Assembly: GCA_002292955.1 (NCBI GenBank)
Contig: DBCH01000046.1
Span: forward strand, 1-9,092
Length of the DNA: 9,092 bases
Origin: Microbacteriaceae bacterium UBA963
Lineage (GTDB): Bacteria; Actinomycetota; Actinomycetes; Actinomycetales; Microbacteriaceae
Direction: 5' to 3'
This document shows, in pieces, positions 6,760 to 9,092 of the stretch (the stretch's first letter is position 1; each line of letters begins with the position of its first letter). The notes beneath the pieces were generated by a model. The model ran no database searches. It worked only from the letters and a program-made list of their open reading frames with translations, and was not told where the DNA came from. The position numbers and the translations under genes were made by a program.

Positions 6760-6782
6760 AGCGCTGGTCGTGGTTCCGGTTG

Positions 6783-6788
6783 TAGGCT
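6783..6788 (+). promoter_or_regulatory. -10 box for the 121-residue protein gene
   Basis: TAGGCT fits the TAnnnT pattern and would start transcription near 6795, about 32 bases before the TTG start codon. The AGGCT of the box is repeated inverted as AGCCT at 6801-6805, twelve bases on. No good -35 is seen. Confidence 0.35.
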
Positions 6789-6826
6789 CAACGTGAAAAC
6801 AGCCTGACACTCACGAGGGAGCGACG

Positions 6827-7192
6827 TTGGCGCTTGAAATTCGCAAAACAGTTCACGTCACTGACATGGCAGCGGCACGCGAACTCGTGCGTGGTGCTTT
6901 GGCATCTGACTCGTGCACGGTGAAGTTAGAGAACCCCAATCGACTCACGGCGAAACGTGGATCGCAGGCCAAAATGCGGACTCTGGGTGGGGCATTTGTC
7001 AACCTCAAGGTTCTGCCTGTTCGACTGGAGATTGATTTCGTCGAAACGGGAAATCACGGCACGGTTGGAATTTTTGCCGCCTCGAATCTTGGCGTGGGGG
7101 TGATGCTGGGCATGGAGGAGAAGTATCGGGACGCCGTCGCGGATCTTGCAGATCTCGTGGTTGGGGCACTCGCACCCGTCACGGGTGAATAA
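6827..7192 (+). CDS. Conserved-looking hypothetical protein, 121 residues
   Basis: I do not recognise this family. The protein is small and looks soluble: there is no signal peptide, no membrane helix and no cysteine pair. A short helix (about 13-25, MAAARELVRGALA) is followed by alternating strand-like stretches (30-87), then a glycine-rich ASNLGVGVMLGM segment and a C-terminal helix (about 96-115, EKYRDAVADLADLVVGAL). That alpha-plus-beta order could suit a small lipid- or ligand-binding fold, which is only a shape impression. The start is a TTG preceded by GAGGGAG with good spacing; no earlier in-frame start keeps a ribosome site. Codon use is like its neighbours, so the frame is real. The gene lies alone between a divergent FAH-family enzyme and apt. 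Confidence 0.7.
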   Translation: MALEIRKTVHVTDMAAARELVRGALASDSCTVKLENPNRLTAKRGSQAKMRTLGGAFVNLKVLPVRLEIDFVETGNHGTVGIFAASNLGVGVMLGMEEKYRDAVADLADLVVGALAPVTGE

Positions 7193-7284
7193 CTCGGATA
7201 ACGAGCCCGTTTCGGCAAAGTGGGCAAAGTAGTTGCGTTGGGCATTAGTTTTTTCCGGGTGGCGTGAGCCCGATGAGCGCTGGC

Positions 7285-7296
7285 TAGGCTGAGTGC
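7285..7296 (+). promoter_or_regulatory. Leaderless promoter (-10 box) of apt
   Basis: TAGGCT (7285-7290) lies six bases before the GTG at 7297, so the box occupies -12 to -7 if transcription starts on the G of the start codon. No ribosome site is present in the bases before the GTG. This is the same arrangement as upstream of the aldehyde dehydrogenase gene. A -35 is not clear. Confidence 0.55.
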
Positions 7297-7821
7297 GTGG
7301 CAGACGCAACAGACCTCATCCGGGAACGCCTCAAAACGGTTCCCAACTTCCCGCTTCCGGGTGTGCTGTTTCGCGATTTGACCCCGGTCTTTGCTCACGG
7401 CCCGTCGTTTCGCGCGGTTGTCGACGCCATGATTGAACCTTTTGTTGGCAACTTTGACGCCGTTGCGGGCCTCGAAGCCCGAGGCTTCCTGCTGGCAGCC
7501 GCGGCCGCCATCGACGCGGGCGTGGGGGTGTTGCCCATCCGCAAGGAGGGCAAGCTCCCCGGAGAGATTCTCACCGAGCGCTACGCGCTGGAATATGGTG
7601 AGGCAGCTTTTGAAGTGAGTCCGGACGCCCTGCCCGCGGGCTCGCGCGTGCTCGTGCTCGACGACGTGTTGGCAACCGGTGGCACCATTGGCGCGTCCGT
7701 GGCTCTGATTGAGCGCGCCGGGTGGCACGTTGCCGGTATTTCTGTCGTGATGGAGATTGCCGAGCTCGGCGGGCGCGCAAATCTCGACGGCCGGGCAATT
7801 CACGCGCTCGTCACGGTCTAA
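7297..7821 (+). CDS. apt: Adenine phosphoribosyltransferase
   Basis: This 174-residue cytoplasmic purine-salvage enzyme makes AMP and pyrophosphate from adenine and PRPP. The family landmarks are in order: FRDLTPV near residue 25, the EARGFLLAAA segment around 55-65 and the RKEGKLPGE flexible loop (about 80-88). The PRPP-binding motif VLVLDDVLATGGT follows at about 115-127. Length is normal for the family (about 170-180). The start is GTG, giving MADATDLIRERL, which matches the usual short N-terminus. In many actinobacteria apt sits between secF and relA; here it stands alone, with an unrecognised small gene before it and an aldo/keto reductase after. Confidence 0.95.
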   Translation: MADATDLIRERLKTVPNFPLPGVLFRDLTPVFAHGPSFRAVVDAMIEPFVGNFDAVAGLEARGFLLAAAAAIDAGVGVLPIRKEGKLPGEILTERYALEYGEAAFEVSPDALPAGSRVLVLDDVLATGGTIGASVALIERAGWHVAGISVVMEIAELGGRANLDGRAIHALVTV

Positions 7822-7866
7822 TCCCGAAGCGTCTGTGTTGATTCGCTTACCCGTAATAACCCGAAT

Positions 7867-7872
7867 AAGGAG
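7867..7872 (+). promoter_or_regulatory. Ribosome binding site of the aldo/keto reductase gene
   Basis: AAGGAG ends six bases before the ATG at 7879, the best Shine-Dalgarno match in the window. Just upstream the bases ACCCGTAATA and ACCCGAATAA (7849-7868) form an imperfect tandem repeat, and TTAC-CC-GTAA (7847-7856) is a short palindrome. No convincing promoter was found in the 57 bases after apt, so read-through from apt is possible. Confidence 0.7.
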
Positions 7873-7878
7873 TGACCG

Positions 7879-8712
7879 ATGACAGTTCCCACCGTGACGC
7901 TCAACGACGGCCTTGTTGTTCCGCAGATCGGCCTAGGTACCTACAAACTCACCGGGGATGAGGGCATGGCCTCGATGGTGTCAGGAATTGACACGGGTTA
8001 CCGTTTGCTGGACTCCGCCCATCGTTACAACAACGAAGAACAGGTGGGTCGGGCGGTTCGCGAGTGTGGCGTGCCACGCGACGAATTGCTCGTCACCACC
8101 AAACTCCCGGGCGATGCGCACGGTTTTGACGAGGCCATGATGGCGTTCGACACCTCGGCGCGACTTCTGGGTCTCGACGTGGTCGATCTGTTCCTCATCC
8201 ACTGGCCCAACCCGAGCGTCAACCGTTTCGTTGACGCCTGGCAGGCCATGATCGAACTGCGTGATGAGGGGCGCATTCGCTCCATTGGTGTCTGCAATTT
8301 CACGCCCGAATTCCTCTACCGACTCCGCGATGAAACCGGGGTCGTGCCCAGCGTGAACCAGGTAGAGCTGCACCCCTACTTTTCGCAAGGGCCCCTGCGT
8401 GAGGTGCACGCCGAGTTGGGAATCCGCACGCAGTCGTGGAGTCCCATTGGTCGCGCCGGAGAACTCTTGAGTGAAGCACCGATTGTCGCGGCCGCCGAAG
8501 CGCACGGGGTGACCCCGTCGCAGGCGGTGTTGCGCTGGCACATTCAGGTGGGCAGCATTCCGCTTCCCAAGTCGGGCGATGCCGCGCGCCAGCGAGAAAA
8601 CTTTGATGTGTTCAGCTTCACGTTGACCGACGCCGAAATGGCCTCCATCAACTCACTCGAGCGGGGTCGGTTGCGTGCCGAGTTCGACCCCAACACGCAC
8701 GAGGAGTTCTAG
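7879..8712 (+). CDS. Aldo/keto reductase, 2,5-diketo-D-gluconate reductase type (AKR5-like)
   Basis: A 277-residue NADPH-dependent carbonyl reductase with a single TIM barrel. The catalytic tetrad is complete: D45 and Y50 in LLDSAHRYNNEE, K75 in VTTKLP and H108 in FLIHWP. These numbers equal those of AKR5C enzymes. IGVCNF, VNQVELHPYFSQ and SWSPIGR line the barrel, and IPLPKSGDAARQREN holds the 2'-phosphate of NADPH. Members reduce a wide range of aldehydes and keto sugars; detoxification of methylglyoxal-like compounds is as likely as sugar metabolism. AHRYNNEE replaces the common TAxxYxNEE, a mild change next to the catalytic tyrosine. A strong ribosome site precedes the ATG. Its stop overlaps that of the convergent short-chain dehydrogenase. 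Confidence 0.93.
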   Translation: MTVPTVTLNDGLVVPQIGLGTYKLTGDEGMASMVSGIDTGYRLLDSAHRYNNEEQVGRAVRECGVPRDELLVTTKLPGDAHGFDEAMMAFDTSARLLGLDVVDLFLIHWPNPSVNRFVDAWQAMIELRDEGRIRSIGVCNFTPEFLYRLRDETGVVPSVNQVELHPYFSQGPLREVHAELGIRTQSWSPIGRAGELLSEAPIVAAAEAHGVTPSQAVLRWHIQVGSIPLPKSGDAARQRENFDVFSFTLTDAEMASINSLERGRLRAEFDPNTHEEF

Positions 8713-9092
8713 CCGCCCATTCCGCCGTCGATGCGGAAGATCGTGCTCGTCACGTTGGTGCTGTGCGGTCCGGCCAGGTACAGCATGCCATGAGCGATAT
8801 CGGCCATGGGAATGTGGCGCCCGAGTGGAATCAGCGTGTCAAAGATCGCATTCGCTTCCTTGCCCTCCTGCTTGGTGATTACCTCTTCAAAGGCGGTCTG
8901 AAAATCGTTGGCGACAGGTCCGGGATTGATGGTGTTCACGCGTATTGCCCGGGGTGCGAGATCCACGGCCAGTGAGCGCATGAGTCCAATCTGGGCGTGC
9001 TTGGCGGTTCCATAGGCCGACACCTGTGGCGTGCCCACGAGGCCGGCCACACTCGAGGTGATGATGATGCTGCCGCCGTCGGGCACGTGGGG
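8709..9092 (-). CDS. Short-chain dehydrogenase/reductase, C-terminal half (5' part outside window)
   Basis: The 127 residues present are the second half of a classical SDR, an NAD(P)-dependent oxidoreductase with a Rossmann fold. The catalytic serine is in IIITSSVAG (window residue 14). Y27 and K31 form YGTAK, thirteen and seventeen residues on, which is the standard spacing. IRVNTINPGPV supplies the conserved PG turn after the catalytic helix. The C-terminus (STIFRIDGGMGG) matches the usual GxxxxVDGG end, so the stop is genuine. The N-terminal cofactor-binding TGxxxGxG lies outside. The substrate is unknown. The TAG stop shares the tetramer CTAG (8709-8712) with the stop of the convergent aldo/keto reductase gene. 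A GTG at 9086 is internal and should not be used as a start. Confidence 0.92.
   Translation of the reverse strand, partial: PHVPDGGSIIITSSVAGLVGTPQVSAYGTAKHAQIGLMRSLAVDLAPRAIRVNTINPGPVANDFQTAFEEVITKQEGKEANAIFDTLIPLGRHIPMADIAHGMLYLAGPHSTNVTSTIFRIDGGMGG

Noticed and set aside
7173..7187. Perfect palindrome CACCCGT-C-ACGGGTG at the end of the 121-residue gene, considered as a terminator.
   Set aside because: No T-run follows, and the bases are coding. The T-run at 7249-7254 has no stem directly before it, so no terminator is called in 7193-7296.

Overview
The window looks like a chromosomal stretch from a GC-rich Gram-positive bacterium, most likely an actinomycete of the Microbacteriaceae/Micrococcales type. 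The evidence is the GC-rich codon use, the GTG and TTG starts, several TAnnnT -10 boxes placed so close to a start codon that the mRNA would be leaderless, and a glutamine-synthetase-like protein of the actinobacterial GlnA3/GlnA4 kind. The taxon is an inference; no rRNA or tRNA gene is present to confirm it.

Left part (1-2830): a glutamine-synthetase-family gene runs off the left edge on the minus strand and is divergent from a 522-residue APC-family transporter of the ethanolamine permease (Eat) type. The 242-bp gap between them carries two opposed promoters, and each has its own inverted repeat at the place where a repressor would act. This pairing suggests ethanolamine (or a related amine) import followed by gamma-glutamylation, the route known from Streptomyces GlnA4, instead of the B12-dependent EutBC route. 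The permease ends at a very strong intrinsic terminator.

Middle (2840-5776): a class-3 aldehyde dehydrogenase, apparently on a leaderless mRNA, is followed 12 bp later by aspartate ammonia-lyase (aspA). They look like one operon. Together with the left part they could take up an amine, oxidise an aldehyde intermediate and release or recycle nitrogen, though the ALDH substrate is not determined by sequence.

Right part (5792-9092): this holds ordinary single genes. A fumarylacetoacetate-hydrolase-family enzyme (minus strand) is convergent with aspA and divergent from an unrecognised 121-residue protein. Then come adenine phosphoribosyltransferase (apt, leaderless with a GTG start), an aldo/keto reductase of the 2,5-diketogluconate reductase type, and a convergent short-chain dehydrogenase that runs off the right edge and shares a CTAG stop tetramer with its neighbour.

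I found no RNA genes, insertion sequences, CRISPR arrays, phage genes or attachment sites. No stretch longer than about 250 bp lacks a gene. No clearly new system is visible. The most useful leads are the two-operator divergent promoter of the putative ethanolamine module, the corrected FAH start, the repeated leaderless architecture and the unrecognised small protein.
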